Positions 41,879 to 54,800 of a stretch of 64,000 nt of DNA are shown here, in pieces. Numbering within the stretch: the stretch's first letter is position 1; every line of letters starts with the position of its first letter. The stretch spans positions 62,001 to 126,000 of the forward strand of contig JADIIU010000011.1 of assembly GCA_027603945.1 (NCBI GenBank), read 5' to 3'. Made by a program: the position numbers and the translations under genes. This DNA comes from Terramyces sp. JEL0728 (taxonomy: Eukaryota > Chytridiomycota > Chytridiomycetes > Rhizophydiales > Terramycetaceae). The notes beneath the pieces are model-generated. The model was not told the origin of the DNA, searched no databases, and saw only the letters and a program-made list of their open reading frames with translations.

Positions 41879-44724
41879 ATGTCAACGGTAACGCAAACAT
41901 CTAATGCCGACTTGGTTGGTTTAATCACAGCGATGGTTGTGCAATTCGCAATATCCTGCGCATGGTAATTATTTTTAATTGAAGCTTTGTTGGATTTTCA
42001 GTTCTGCGACCTTCAAACAAAAAGACTTATGAACCTAAAATACACTTTTCAGAACAAAAAAAGAAACCAGCACCTCTAAGTGCGGAACCATTGGCTTGGC
42101 TGAAACCAATAATGAATCTGAGTGAATCGGAATTGGTGGACAAATTAGGATTGGATGCAGTAATGTTTTTGAAATTCGTTGCCTTTGGGGTTCGATTTTT
42201 TGTGCTTGCTTCGCTTCTTTGCATTCCGTTGATGGTTGTTTACAATTTTGCGCCAAGTTTGGACAAGTACCAGGACGTTGCTCAAGGTATAACTGTCAAT
42301 CCTTCTCTCAAAGCCCTTTCTATGCAAAACTTGAACAAGGGGTCAAATTTTTTGTATATACCAGCGTCATTAGCGTATATCTTGTCCTTCTTTGCATACT
42401 ATCAACTATATGTTATCTGGGACCAATACATTGCGCTCAGAAAGTTCAGCTTCACCAGTCCCGAATATCTCAATTCAACTTCAAACAAAACACTCCTGTT
42501 TACTGATATTCCAGAAGATATGCAAAATATTCCAAAATTCACCGAATATATCAAGAGCTTGAATTTGAAGCAAACCCCAAAGCAAGTCATGCTGGGAAGA
42601 GATTATTTGGAATTGTCTAAATTGGTAGCCCACCACCTTGAACTCACAAAAGGATTTGAAAATGTTTTGGTAAAATACCTTAAAAACCCAAATGATTTAC
42701 CAAATAAGAGACCCACTCATAAAATCGATGGTTTCCTCGGTATTGGATTTTTAGGCGGCGAAACAGTCGACTCTATTGACTACTACAGAACCGAACTCTT
42801 GAAAGTAGAAAAGAAAATATATACTCTGCGTTCCTTACCAGACTCAAACTTCAAATCCGATGCGTCTGGATTTGTTTCATTCAACTCGGTTAAAGAAGCG
42901 CATTCAGTAGCAAATTCATTGACTCACTTTTTTTCAAGGAATGCTCTCTACAGCTCCGTTACTCTTACTCCAACGTAATTGCTATCTAATAATAGTGTGA
43001 AATTATCTCCTGAATTTGATGATATTATTTGGGATAATGTTGGACTTCCGCCTGCAATCAAACGAACTCGGCAATTGATATCCTATGGATTGCTGGCAGT
43101 GATGGTGCTTTTTTGGGTAGCTCTCCAATCTCTAGTCACTTCTCTCTCGTCCCTCTCCACCTGGAATGCTGATGTTGCTACTTCCATTAACAATTCTCCT
43201 TACAAGGGACTAATTGCGGTCGTGCAATCATTGATTTCTCCTGCCCTGCTTGCTGCATTGAACTTTTTGCTTCCTATCTTTTTGCGTATTATCGCTACTC
43301 TGCAAGGGGTTACCTCTTACTCTGGTGTTGAACGTTCTGCAATGTACAAGTACTTTGTGTTCCAAGTGTACCAATTTATGGTCAACATTGGATTGAAACT
43401 GATGAAGGATTTGTGGGATAGCATTTTGCATCCACCACCTGGTCAAGAATTCAACATTACATTGAACAATTTTCTCAAGAATTTCTCTGGCAGTTTCGTA
43501 AGTGCGGGTTCCTTCTATATTAACTACGTTCTGGCTGGTTATGCGTTCTTTGGGATCCAAATTATCCAAGCGGCACCGCTAATTCTCAGATATGTAAAGT
43601 CCAAATTATTAACATTCACACCGAGAGAAGAATACGAATTCAATGAATCGCCAAAGTTTGATTACATGCCAATTTACTCTTACTTGCAATTCTCGTTGCT
43701 GGTTGGTATTTGCTACTCCCTAGTCGCCCCACTGATTGTACCTTTCACCGCGCTCGCGTTCATTATCGCCTACATTTGCATGAAGTATCAATTCTTGTAT
43801 GTTTATGAAACCAAAACCGAAACCCACGGTGTGTGGTGGCCAAAGGTATTCAATTTGATTTGTGTTTGTATCGGGTTATTCCAGCTAACTACGTTTGGTT
43901 CGCTTGTTATTATTGGGGCCACTGTCACTGGAACGGACGGAGGAGATGGCCGTGCTGCAAACCTTATGGTAGTCTTTTTGGTGCCTGCAACAATTCTATT
44001 CTGGCTGTACGTTCAACAAGTCATGAAGCCTAAAGCAGACTTTGTTTCAAAGAAGCTCGATGTCGATGCTATTCCATTTGAAGTCGATGAAAGATTAAAT
44101 AGCGAAGTATTAAAGAACAAAGTGTTCAATCCTGCTGTCATCAAATTGCTCCCTAAAGTATGGGTTAAAAAAGATGCAACTTCAGCTCTCCCAGATATTT
44201 ACAAGCCTGACTACAAAGACGTTATTGACTTTGTTCGACAAACTGACCCTGGAAGATTGAAGGAAGCTCAAACCCAAGCCAAAGAAAGGGAAGAACAGCT
44301 TAGCACTTTGCTTCGTCACCGTTCAAAGCATATTACTCACCTTCAGAGTGCCGCCTCTGGATCACATCTTGAATTACAGCCAGATTTTGATGAAAAACCA
44401 CCAGAGTTTGAAGGATATACTTTTGACCAAGATTTCTCCACCCAATATGTTGAACAGAGTTTCATTGGTGATGCCTTTGAAATGCAACCTAGATCAGATA
44501 TGCGAGACACGGAAGGTGGCAGCCCTAGGAACGGCAATTCTAGATTAGAACCTCGCAGTGGAAGTCTTCCAACCAATAGAGTTGACTATCCCGCGCCGGT
44601 TCACAGAGATTCTCCTCAGCGTCCTAGGTCTCCTCCACAATCACAGAGGTCTCCCCCGCAATCACAAAGGTCTCCCCAAGGCAGAAGAGTTTACAACCAA
44701 AATGAAAAGAGTACTTTTCAATAA
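41879..44724 (+). CDS. CSC1/OSCA/TMEM63-family mechanosensitive-type channel
   Basis: About 934 residues. Order: N-terminal membrane helix (completed by intron 41965-41984), LRPSNKK-type motif typical of fungal CSC1/RSN1 proteins, two more helices, a large cytosolic loop with LLFTDIPEDMQ (RNA-recognition-like fold), then after intron 42975-42995 the conserved block IIWDNVGLPPAIKRTRQ and seven further helices, including the pore region around LPIFLRIIATLQGV. The tail is disordered with three RSPPQSQ repeats near 44630-44670. Family members are osmosensitive or stretch-activated cation channels or lipid scramblases in the plasma membrane. Confidence 0.93.
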
Positions 44725-44764
44725 ATAATTTTTTGAAAAAGCTTTTTCTCAAATCTACATACCT

Positions 44765-45880
44765 ATGGATAAAAAGTCTCCATTCAACATTGAAACGCCT
44801 GGACCTGATGTATTGGAAGCAGTAGGAACTGCAGTTACTTTAACTGAAACGGTATATATCGATGATTTCGAACCAGAGGAAAATCCAAATATCATCAAGG
44901 ATAATTTCATTATTTCCCAAGCAGCAGACAAATTTACTGAAAGAAAACCCCGAAAAGAATACAAGGAGACTTTAAAAGCAAGGTACGAGCGTTTGGAGTG
45001 GGAAATAGAACAGCTAGCTTCCGATTTGGAAGTTGCCAATACCCAAGAGAGCAACTATTCAAACAAGGAATTGATGGGCCAAGTTGCCAATCTGCAAGCT
45101 CAACTGAAGAATTTAAACAAATCAGTTATAGAATCCCCTTTGGAACATATTTTTACTGATCCAGACAATACAAAGAACCTTGTCAAGGAAATTACTGAAT
45201 ACAAAACCCAGCAAGTTGATGAAGCACAGGATGGAAAGCTGGTGTATCAGCTGGTTTATGATGCAAAGACTGCACCAGATAGCACCAAGGACTTTCAGCT
45301 TGAACAGCGCATTACCAATCTTGAAAGGATCATTGGGCTGCATGCCATTGATCCAGTTAATGTTATTATTAGCCAGGAAGACCGCCAAAACCTATTCAAC
45401 ACTACGGGCACTTTGATTGGTGCGTTGGAAAGGCTGGACATGCATTTTTCACTAATCACTGAACCAAGAGTGCTTGATATTGCAAATAGAAAAATATCGG
45501 AAGCAATAGTAAATTTGGAAAAGCTGGCAGACCTATCCTATAAACAACGAATGGACCAGTCAGATATGCATGATTTAGATAAAAAGATTACCTACATTTA
45601 CAACCAGATGATAAAATTAGAATCGGTTGCAAATCTTATCCCAAATCTCGTAATGCGACTCAAGTCTCTTCAATCGCTTCATGCTGAAACAGCTCAGTTT
45701 GCAGAAACGCTCAAGATGATTACCACCGATCACGCAAACCTAAAGACTATTGCAGTTGATACACGGGACGGAATAGAAAAATTAAATACTACAATTTCCG
45801 AGAATAATACAAAGATTGCTAATAATATTGCTGCGTTAGATGAGAGAATGCGGAACATATTAAATAAAAAGTCAAACTAG
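44765..45880 (+). CDS. DCTN2: Dynactin subunit 2 (dynamitin, p50)
   Basis: About 371 residues, one exon, the only long gene here with no intron. The N-terminus has the dynamitin pattern ETVYIDDFEPEEN, then ARYERLEWEIEQLASDLE and long coiled-coil segments (FQLEQRITNLERIIG, TGTLIGALERLDMHFSLI). In dynactin, p50 helps form the shoulder that joins the sidearm to the Arp1 filament, linking cargo to dynein; fits a flagellated or dynein-using cell. Stop codon is 12 bp from that of the convergent permease. Confidence 0.9.
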   Translation: MDKKSPFNIETPGPDVLEAVGTAVTLTETVYIDDFEPEENPNIIKDNFIISQAADKFTERKPRKEYKETLKARYERLEWEIEQLASDLEVANTQESNYSNKELMGQVANLQAQLKNLNKSVIESPLEHIFTDPDNTKNLVKEITEYKTQQVDEAQDGKLVYQLVYDAKTAPDSTKDFQLEQRITNLERIIGLHAIDPVNVIISQEDRQNLFNTTGTLIGALERLDMHFSLITEPRVLDIANRKISEAIVNLEKLADLSYKQRMDQSDMHDLDKKITYIYNQMIKLESVANLIPNLVMRLKSLQSLHAETAQFAETLKMITTDHANLKTIAVDTRDGIEKLNTTISENNTKIANNIAALDERMRNILNKKSN

Positions 45881-45892
45881 CACTTGAAAATA

Positions 45893-47644
45893 TTAAGCCA
45901 AGCATTTTTCCTCTTCGCTACTATTGGAAGTATTTTCTGTTGCTTGACTGACAGTTGAAGGACGATCTCCACCGATAGGTTCGAAAGATCCGCGATCTTC
46001 TTCCCCTTTGGCAATTTTGTTCCCAATTACAGAGTGGCGGTATCCATATCCAAAATAAATAACTAGTCCGATGATTAGCCAAATGACGATTCGCCAAATG
46101 GACGAAACTGCTGCCTGGGAGATCAAAAACAAGGTGCATGCCGCTGACAGTCCAGGGATTACGTATCCGCCTACAATAGGACCTCCAGGAATCAAGAAAC
46201 CTCTCTTTAAATCGGGATTAGTAATTCTAAGGACAATTACACTCACTGAAACCAAAAAGAACGCAAATAACGTGCCCACGCTCGTCAAATTTCCAAGCAA
46301 ATCCACTGGCAGTAACGAAGCTAATATTGCACAAATTAAACTGCTGGTTAAAGTAGCTGCATAAGGAGTTTTTCTAGTCGGATGGATTTTTGCAAAAAAT
46401 GGAGGGAATAAACCGTCAATCGACATTGCTTGAAATATTCTAGGTTGTCCTAACAATGATGTGAGCAAAACAGATGTTAAGCCTGCCACTGCTCCAACTT
46501 CTGTGAATATTGTCAACACTCTATAGCCATATTGTCGCACTGCACCAGCAACTGGCGCGTTCAGATCAATGACAGTATAATTCTGCATGCCTGTAAGAAC
46601 TAGACACACAGAGATGTATAATAAAGTACAAACCGAAAGCGATCCAATGATGCCAATTGGCAGATCTCTTTGGGGGTTAACAGCTTCTTGGGAAGCAGTA
46701 GTAACAGCATCAAACCCTATATACGCAAAGAAGACCGTCACCGCTGCACATTAGTTAATAGTACTTGCTTCAAGAATCCCACTAGCACCATATTGTCCAC
46801 GAACACCAGTGTTTGGCGGCACCAAAGGGCTGTAGTTTTTTGGGTTGATGAAATTAATTCCAAAGAAAATAAAAGTAAGAATAACCACTAATTTGAGCGC
46901 TACCATAGTGTTGTTGAAGATTGCAGATTCTTTAACGCCAGTAATCAAAATTCCCATTGCAACCAAAATAATTACCAGTGCAGGAACCTAGATAAGTTAC
47001 GAATTACGTTAATGATAGCGTTGCACAATTTCTGATTATCCCATGGGCACACCACTTGGTTCGAATAAAATCCAGCTGAAGCCGCATGTGTGGTATTTGA
47101 CCATGGTAAAGCTTGCCCGTGTTCAATCCAAACAAATGGAGCGTTAATGAATCTTTGGTCAAACATATTATCATTATTAGCGATATCTTGAACTAGATAT
47201 ACAAAATAACCCGACCAGCCAACAGCAACTATGGTTAACGAACTTTAACCTGTTGCGGCCCCAACCAGATATTCCAGCATTAGATCCCATCCTATAATCC
47301 AAGCTATGATTTCTCCCAGAGTAGCGTAGGTATATGAATATGCAGACCCAGACACTGGCAGAGTCGACGCCAGTTCCGAGTAACATAGACACGAAAGTGA
47401 AGAAACTACCCCAGCGATAATGAAGGAAAATACTATTCCAGGTCCAGCGTTTTCTCTTGCTGCTTTTCCAGTGAGTACAAAGATCCCAGCTCCAACAATA
47501 TTGCCTGGTTAGCGTGCATATACCTATCCCAAGACAGACAAGATCAAACGCTTTCAAAGTCTTTTTGTATTCGCTTTTTTTTGTATCTGCTTCGATCATG
47601 GATGGAGGTTTCTTTGCGAATAATCGCTTCAAAAACATTCTCAT
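45893..47644 (-). CDS. Cationic amino-acid transporter-like permease (APC superfamily)
   Basis: About 556 residues and roughly 14 membrane helices. Visible: the first-helix motif GIGNIVGAGIFVLTGKAA, ENAGPGIVFSFIIAG, CYSELASTLPVSGSAYSYTY, WIIGWDLMLEYLVGAA, FFAYIGFDAVTTASQEAVNP, DLPIGIIGSL and a conserved late block YAATLTSSLICA. These are hallmarks of CAT-type (animal/bacterial-like) transporters more than of the yeast amino-acid permeases. Substrate not provable from sequence. Introns 47505-47523, 47229-47249, 46988-47007, 46744-46764. Confidence 0.9.
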
Positions 47645-47869
47645 TTTGGAATATATGCAAAGTTGGCTGATACAACGCGTCCAACTAACACAGGATTAAA
47701 ATTATGCAGTTTTCCAAGATTTGGTGATTGGTACTGTGCCAAAAGTACACATTGCAGTAATCCAGTACAGACAATCATGCCAATCCAATTTCACAAGATA
47801 TCCATTATGGTTCAAATACAAGGAACCAAATTTAATCATGTGAAATTTATTAAAAAACAAATGAACATA

Positions 47870-50800
47870 TTAATTGAGACTGGCCCTGCTGATAGCCTTT
47901 TGAATCTTTTCATGTCTGATTCTTCTTGGATCTGCAAAGTTGATAATGGTTGGCGGCTGTCGTCTTTGATTAGAGCTGAAGTTTGTAAATACATGTTCAC
48001 GCAAGCGAAGCCATCTCTCGCTGGGTGAAATATTGGCTTCAAACGCAGATCGGGATGATCTAGAGCTCTTTTGGCTCATTGTTTCTCCAGCTCGAACAAC
48101 TCTGCCATCAGCGTGCCTAAATCCACGAACAACACTGACTTGTAACCTAGTTGTTCTTATGGCCCTCTTCCATCGTTCAGTGGACAATGTTCTATGAACT
48201 GATATCTCAAGGTGTGTATTGCGATCAACCGCCAGTTCATCAACTTCCACAATGCTTGGTAGTGTTGCTGTGGAATCTACAGATTGGGATTGGCCTTTAG
48301 TATCACCTGACGGAGCTTCAGTGCGTTCAAAGTCTGGCATCAATCTAATCAAAAATCCAACCGGTAAACTTCCGAATCCTGCCAAAACTGAAATGCCCCA
48401 GTGAGCAGCAGATAGCCCTTCAGGTTCTAGTTTAAAGAATAATCCTGCAAACTCGACAATAATAATTTGACAAATAACTGATATCCCCAAAATAAACAAA
48501 AAGATTTTGTTTTTGTGAATACCTTTGAAGACATTAAGATCTAAAATCAATGAAACTGTTACCTTTTGAGATGGATCTGCTATTAATTTCGTTGAATATG
48601 TTGCAGAAAATGAAAGCATTAAAGACAATAGTAGAGGTAGGATATCCTTGTTCAGGTGTTTCATTGTCAATCGTTCCAATTGGGAACCAAGAAGGTCCCA
48701 AAAAGTACAAGAACAAGCAGATAAACACTTGGTAAATAGCTTGTCCAATCATCTGCTTCTTCATACTGTGAGTAATAAGCGATTCATCCTTTTTGGATGG
48801 TTTTCTGTTCAACAATTCGTCAGAGGGAGGGTCGGTCGCTAATGCTAAAGCTGCCATTGTGTCCATAACCAGGTTGACCCATAATAGCTGTACCGCACTC
48901 AAGACAGACTCTGGTTTTCTGTCATCGGCAATGGTGGTGTAAATGGAGGTGACAATGGTAATGACAGAAGCACTGATATTCACTGTCAACTGGAATTGCA
49001 AAAACTTTTTGATTGCATCGTATACACAACGCCCCCAAACTACTGCTTTAACAATTGATGCAAAGTTATCATCAATCAATATAATATCAGAAGCCTCTTT
49101 TGCAACTTCGGTGCCAGCAATGCCCATACTGAACCCAACATCAGCACTAGTTAAGGCAGGGGCGTCGTTAGTACCGTCACCAGTAACTGCCACAGTTTCG
49201 CCTAATCTCTTCAGGTTGTTCACAAGGATTTGCTTATCCAACGGCGAGCTTCTGGCAAGGACTTGCAGCTTTGGCAAGATGCGGTCCATCTTCTCTTGGC
49301 TCAGCGTGCGGAATTCAGGTCCTTCCATTACAATACCGTCAGCAGAGAGGATGCCACACCCTCTTGCAATAGCTTTTGCAGTCTCGATACCATCGCCAGT
49401 AACCATCCGAACACAGACACCAGCGGCTTGACATTGGGCAACAGCATTTGGAACTTCAGGACGAAGCGGATCAAGGATACCAAAGATCCCAACCAAAATC
49501 AATTCTGAATCGTCATCAATTGTTTCATCGAAAAATCCTTCTCCAGCTCTAACCGGTTTGATAGCTGCACAAATTGTTCTGAGGGCTTTTCCTGCAAACT
49601 CCTTGATATAGGCATTGTACTTTGCTTTTTCTTCATCGTCCAATACAACAATCTTTCCATCCTTGTTTACAGTCCTGTGACACTGCTCCAACACGATTTC
49701 TGATGCTCCCTTTACAAAGATGCATTCAGCGATATCTTCCTTGGAAATCCCCAATAACTCTGGCAAGAGCTGATCAGAAACTTTTACCAAACAAGACATT
49801 CTTTTTCTTGCAGACGAGAATGGCATTAGCGAAACAATATTGGTATCTTTTCGATCGCTTTCATAGTCGTATCCTAACAATTTGGTGAAATCCAAGAGTG
49901 CAATTTCCGTTTTTGAGCCTTCCATTACAGATTTTCCATCTTTAACAGTCATTGCAGCAGAAGAGTTTACGTTCAACGATTTAGCGACAAATTTCAAAAC
50001 TTCAGAGCCGGATTTCAAAGATTCAATTTCTTTTTGTTCAAATTTAGTCTCCAACAATACACCTTCGACGACAGTCATTTTGTTCAATGTTAAGGTACCG
50101 GTTTTATCTGAGCAAATGGTGGTTGCATTACCCATGGTTTCACAAGAAGCCAAGTGACGAACAAGGTTATTGTCTTTAAGCATTTGCAAAGTAGCATGGG
50201 CGAGGGAGAGGGTAACGGCTAACGGCAATCCTTCTGGAACTGCTACGACAACAATGGCGACAGCCAAAATGACAATATTCAGCATAGCTTCAGCAAGCTC
50301 AAACGACTGATAGTTGCCTGCATGCAGGACTAGATACAACACGAGCAGTAATAAGATAATCCCAATTGCGCCATAAATAGCATATTTGGCAATGTCGTCG
50401 GCCAATCTTCCAAGTTTTTGCTGTAATGGAGTATCTTCTGGCTCGACATCCAGTGCCAACATGGTTTTGCCATTCAAAGAGTGGATACCGGTAGCAATAA
50501 CAAGCATCTTGCCGACACCGTTGTTGATTGATGTTCCGGAAAGCATGAAAGGGTCGCGGACAAAATCCTTCTTTACGGCATGCGGCTCTCCAGTCATTGT
50601 GCTTTCATCAGCTTCAACATTGTATCCAGATATCAATAGTCCATCGGCAGGCACTACCACACCTTTATTAGCGCCAATTACCTGTTTCAACTACGACAAT
50701 ATCCCCAACGACCAAGTTTTCAACGTTAACCATTTCGGTTTCGCTGTTTCTTAAGACTTTGATCGTATTAAAGGATTTTCCAAAGTCATTCAGTTCTCTA

Positions 50801-51213
50801 AATTGTGCTTGTTTTCTAAAGTCAGAAACAGCCCCAATCAAAACAACGATTGCGACAGCAACCAAGATAGTTGCTCCGTCCAACAGTGCCAATTTCTCCT
50901 TTTCAGCTGCAAAGAAGGATTTGTAAACACCGACTCCGAGTTCAACAGCTGCTGCAATCATCAATATAACAAGTGTCTTGTCTTGCAACGCTTGCCAAAC
51001 AAATTCCAAGAATGTGGTCGAAATCACTTCTGGTAAAGCGTTGGTTCCATACAAGTCTGTCCGTGCTTTATCGATTAAAGTTAAACCTGTGGTAGTGTGT
51101 GTCCCAAGTTTTTTTGCGACACTTTCCACTCCGCCCAGCTCTTTCAAATACGTTGGGTTCTTTGGATCGACTAGCTTTGTTAGCTCCTCTGGCGTTAGCG
51201 ATGTGCTAGTCAT
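47870..51213 (-). CDS. Plasma-membrane-type Ca2+-ATPase (P2B) with calmodulin-binding-like tail
   Basis: About 1100 residues, full length. P-type motifs: DESTMTGEP, VAVPEGLPLAVTLSLAHA, the phosphorylation site CSDKTGTLTLNKM near residue 360, MVTGDGIETAKAIA and GDGTNDAPAL near 668, ten membrane helices. The C-terminal tail reads ERWKRAIRTTRLQVSVVRGF followed later by TIINFADPRRIR; both align with the animal PMCA autoinhibitory calmodulin-binding segment. Yeast vacuolar Pmc1 lacks such a tail. It would export cytosolic calcium. Introns 50663-50681 and 48541-48562. Start chosen at MTSTSLTPEEL. Confidence 0.95.
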
Positions 51214-51859
51214 GCGTACTTTTTGGTCGTGGATCACCCCTTTTGTATGTATCCTAACGCATAGCCACACTTAACTCGCCGCATTGAAGATTCCGCAGAA
51301 ATGACTCTAAATTAGTAATAGTGTCAATATTGAGAGGCAGAAGGATGTTCAATAGTTTAATAGCGAGCCGGTATCAATGTGCAAAGTGCAGTTGAAGGTT
51401 TTCCGGCGGGTGAAATACTACTGAATCGGATCGGAATAGGAATTTCCTTTTTTGGAATTTCAAAGCAATAGATATCCATTACCTGTTTATTGCTTCTGGT
51501 ACAGAAATTGAGGCTGTTACTTGGCCAACCTTTATCTGGCATTTAACTTGTCTTTATGTTAATATGAAATGCATCACAGAAGTTGAATACTTGGAGCCCT
51601 GAGCAGAACAAGAACTGGAACCCAAAAGAAAACCAGATTGGGATTTAGTTGTAAGTCACCAGGTATGTAATCCGCCAACATAGATTAGCCTGTCCTTTAC
51701 TCATATGCACACAAGCAATTGTCATCCCTTATCATAATATAACTGTCCAATAATCCGCAGCATATTCCCACTACTTTAGCATTGACTTTTCTGAAAGAGC
51801 GCTATAAATGGTTAGTGAATACATTGCAGCTATTTTGGATTCTTTGGTCAAATCTAGAA
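51214..51859. other. Longest intergenic region in the window (646 bp)
   Basis: Divergent spacer between the Ca2+-ATPase and SAC3. TATAAAT occurs at 51803-51809, 51-57 bp before the SAC3 ATG. A 61-codon minus frame (51357-51542) and a short plus segment with KPDWDL (about 51625-51650) show no complete gene. I see no other feature. Confidence 0.5.
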
Positions 51860-54800
51860 ATGGAAATTCCAAATGCAAAGAAAAGACAATCAGGAGAGAA
51901 AAGAGGAAGAGGAGGGAGACGGATGAATCCCGCTAATGAAATGATGAATTCGCAAGATAACAAAGACCGTTTGGAGAGATTTGCAGCACAACCATTGGAA
52001 AACAAGTACCTTCAAGTAAACTATGTTAATTTAGATGAAAAGCGAGCGGGAGCAATTAAAAATGAAATATATAAAGGAAGGGAAAATGGCTGATCCAGAT
52101 GCATTTTACCAAATCGACAATGCTGTTCGATTTGTGGCAGAATGCTTGGATATGTGTCCTGAATATGAAAGAGAAGAACGAGAATTTACTAATTTTCTTG
52201 AAGTATTTGAAAAGATTCCAGGAACAGAGCGTGTGGATCATTCAAAAGCTGTAAAGCGCTACAAACGATCAGCAGCTGGCGATCCACCACCTCTTCCTTG
52301 CGATGTCCGGCCTCCGCATATATTGATAAAGACATTGGATTATTTGTTTAAGGACATTATTAAGAAGCATGGAATCATTGAATCACATGGGTTCGTTAGA
52401 GATAGATGCCGTTCAATTAGAAATGACTTAACACTGCAAAATTACAGAGGAAAGGAAGCAATGTTACTGCATGAGCGGATTGCAAGATATCATATCCTAT
52501 GTTCCAACTACCTGTGTGGATCTGACGGTTTCGTGATGCAGCAGGAAGTCGAGCAGCTGCGGAAAAGTTTATAAAATTAACTTTAGCATTACAGAGCTTG
52601 ATGGAGTATTACTCGGAAAATACCCAGGATTTGGAAAACGAAGCAGAGTTTCAAGCCTATTACATACTCACATTCCCATGGAATAATGATATCGTTTCAA
52701 AATTGGAGCAAGAATTAAAACCAAATATATTTATGGACAACCAAGTGCAATTGGCCCTTCAGATACGGTTTCTTATGGCTCGAAAGAATGACAACAATCT
52801 GCCTTCTGCAGATGGATCTATTAACCACTATTCCAGGATTTTTACTTTGCTTAAACAGACAAAAGTATCGTACCTGTTAGCTTGCTGTATTCATTTACAT
52901 TTTGTAGATATCCGCAGAGGAGCCTTAAAAGCAATGCAAAAGAGTTATCAATATATTGATAGCGACCCTACAAGTGGACATCAGCTGGAAGAAATTATAG
53001 ATATATTAGGATTTGACGGAGTTGATGATTCCACTGCTTTTTTGAGCCATTATTTCATTGAGATAGAAGATCACGGAAGCTTGATTGCAAAGATTGGAAA
53101 GAAAGTAGTGACCGAGTTTTCTGGAAAAAGGAAAACAGTACCTCCCAAGTTTCCTTGTAATTATTTCTTACCCAAGATGTCATTATCCCAGACAACATTC
53201 AACCAACAAAATCTGAATTGGTCGAGCTAAAGAAAGGAAATTTGAATTACTTGGAAATACTTTATGGAAAGAATTCAAATATTGCAGTTGGTACCCCAAA
53301 AGATTTCAATATGCATGAAAGCAGTCCGAAACCCCTGCCTATTACAAATGGAAACGGCGTGCCATCAACCGCAGAGAGTATTGGTGAAACAGTTAACTGG
53401 AATGTAAACGCAAATCCATTTACTCCTTCCACCGGTATTAAAGCAGCGGGTTTGTTTGCAAACTCTGCATTTCCAGCGCCGACAATCAAAACAGAATTCA
53501 AAGCCCCAGAATTTACATTCACAAAGAAAGAGACTCCTATTCCGACCATCACAGTTGAGACCCCAGCAAAAAACCACACTTTATACAAACCTAATGAAAA
53601 TACACCTTTAAGAGCCACCTTCAAAACGCCAAATACCACAATAGATACCCCAGCGGATACTCCTGTCCCCAAATTTAACTTTTCGACTCCCTCGTTCTCA
53701 GATTCGTTGTTTAATACCCCTTCAAAACCAGCGAATCTCAGCATTAAAGAAACAGATCTTTTTTCTGCTTTTAAACCAGAGCAACAAGCAACTCCACACA
53801 AGGTTGATAAAGCGGTGAGGCAAAAGGAGTTATCTCTGGCGGAGAAGTTTGAAGCTGTAAAAGATGTTATATTAGAGGAGCTTTTGGCTGGAGCTATCTA
53901 TGAAGTAGCAAACTCTACTATTATTGAGAATTCACACAAGGAAAGACGAAATTATACTATTTCGCAGGAAATTCTGGATGACATCATTCAACAGGAAATC
54001 AAACACAGCATCGAGGAAAGACATTCAGTTTGGGTCCAGCTACGAGGATACAGAAATGCAATTCTGAATATTGTAGAGTTGGCGCTGATGGATGAAATCA
54101 GGTATGAGATTCAAAGTATTCATTCAAATCATGCCCTCAGCCTGAAGAAAGCCAAATCATCAATGAGATTTGGGTTTGATCGGTGGAAATATATAACCAC
54201 TAAACGATATATGGAGAAACAGAGGAAAATTATCATGAAAGAGAAAATGAAGAGATATCTCGCACAATCATTCATTAAACCACTCCAAACATACACACCA
54301 AAGAAATCTATAGAAAATATCGTTGAATCAAAGCTGACAAGATTTGCGCAAGAAGTAAATGTCAATTCATGTTAGATGGAAAACAAACGAGCAACTTGGT
54401 ATGAGCCTTTCAAATTTGAAAGTGATGTGTTTCCTCAATTGACCCAAATTTGTCCAATGAAACGATATAAAATCATAATTTCGACTGGGGAATTAATTGA
54501 AAAAACCCAAGGAACTTGCGATTGGTTTATTGATAGGTGGCTCAAATCCAAATTCAATCGCCAGCATATCAACCCTCTCCAACAGACTGAATTCGATTTA
54601 CTTTCGGATTTCTCTTTTGATTTTGAATCAGAAAGAGTTTCAATTTTAATCCAAAATTACAAGAATCGTGGACACATTCAGCCTCGCTTACTTCACAATT
54701 CACAATCGCTCTTCAGTGGTACAAATATGGCCATCTTTCAATTAGATTATTATTCCGCTGCACATGGGACGGTCAGGTAATTTCTCTCTTATCTAGCAAT

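Noticed and set aside
51560..51660. Fragment with KPDWDL resembling the CCDC12/Cwf18 splicing protein
   Set aside because: Only one short motif matches, an in-frame TGA precedes it and the expected KRDVAKKL continuation is absent.
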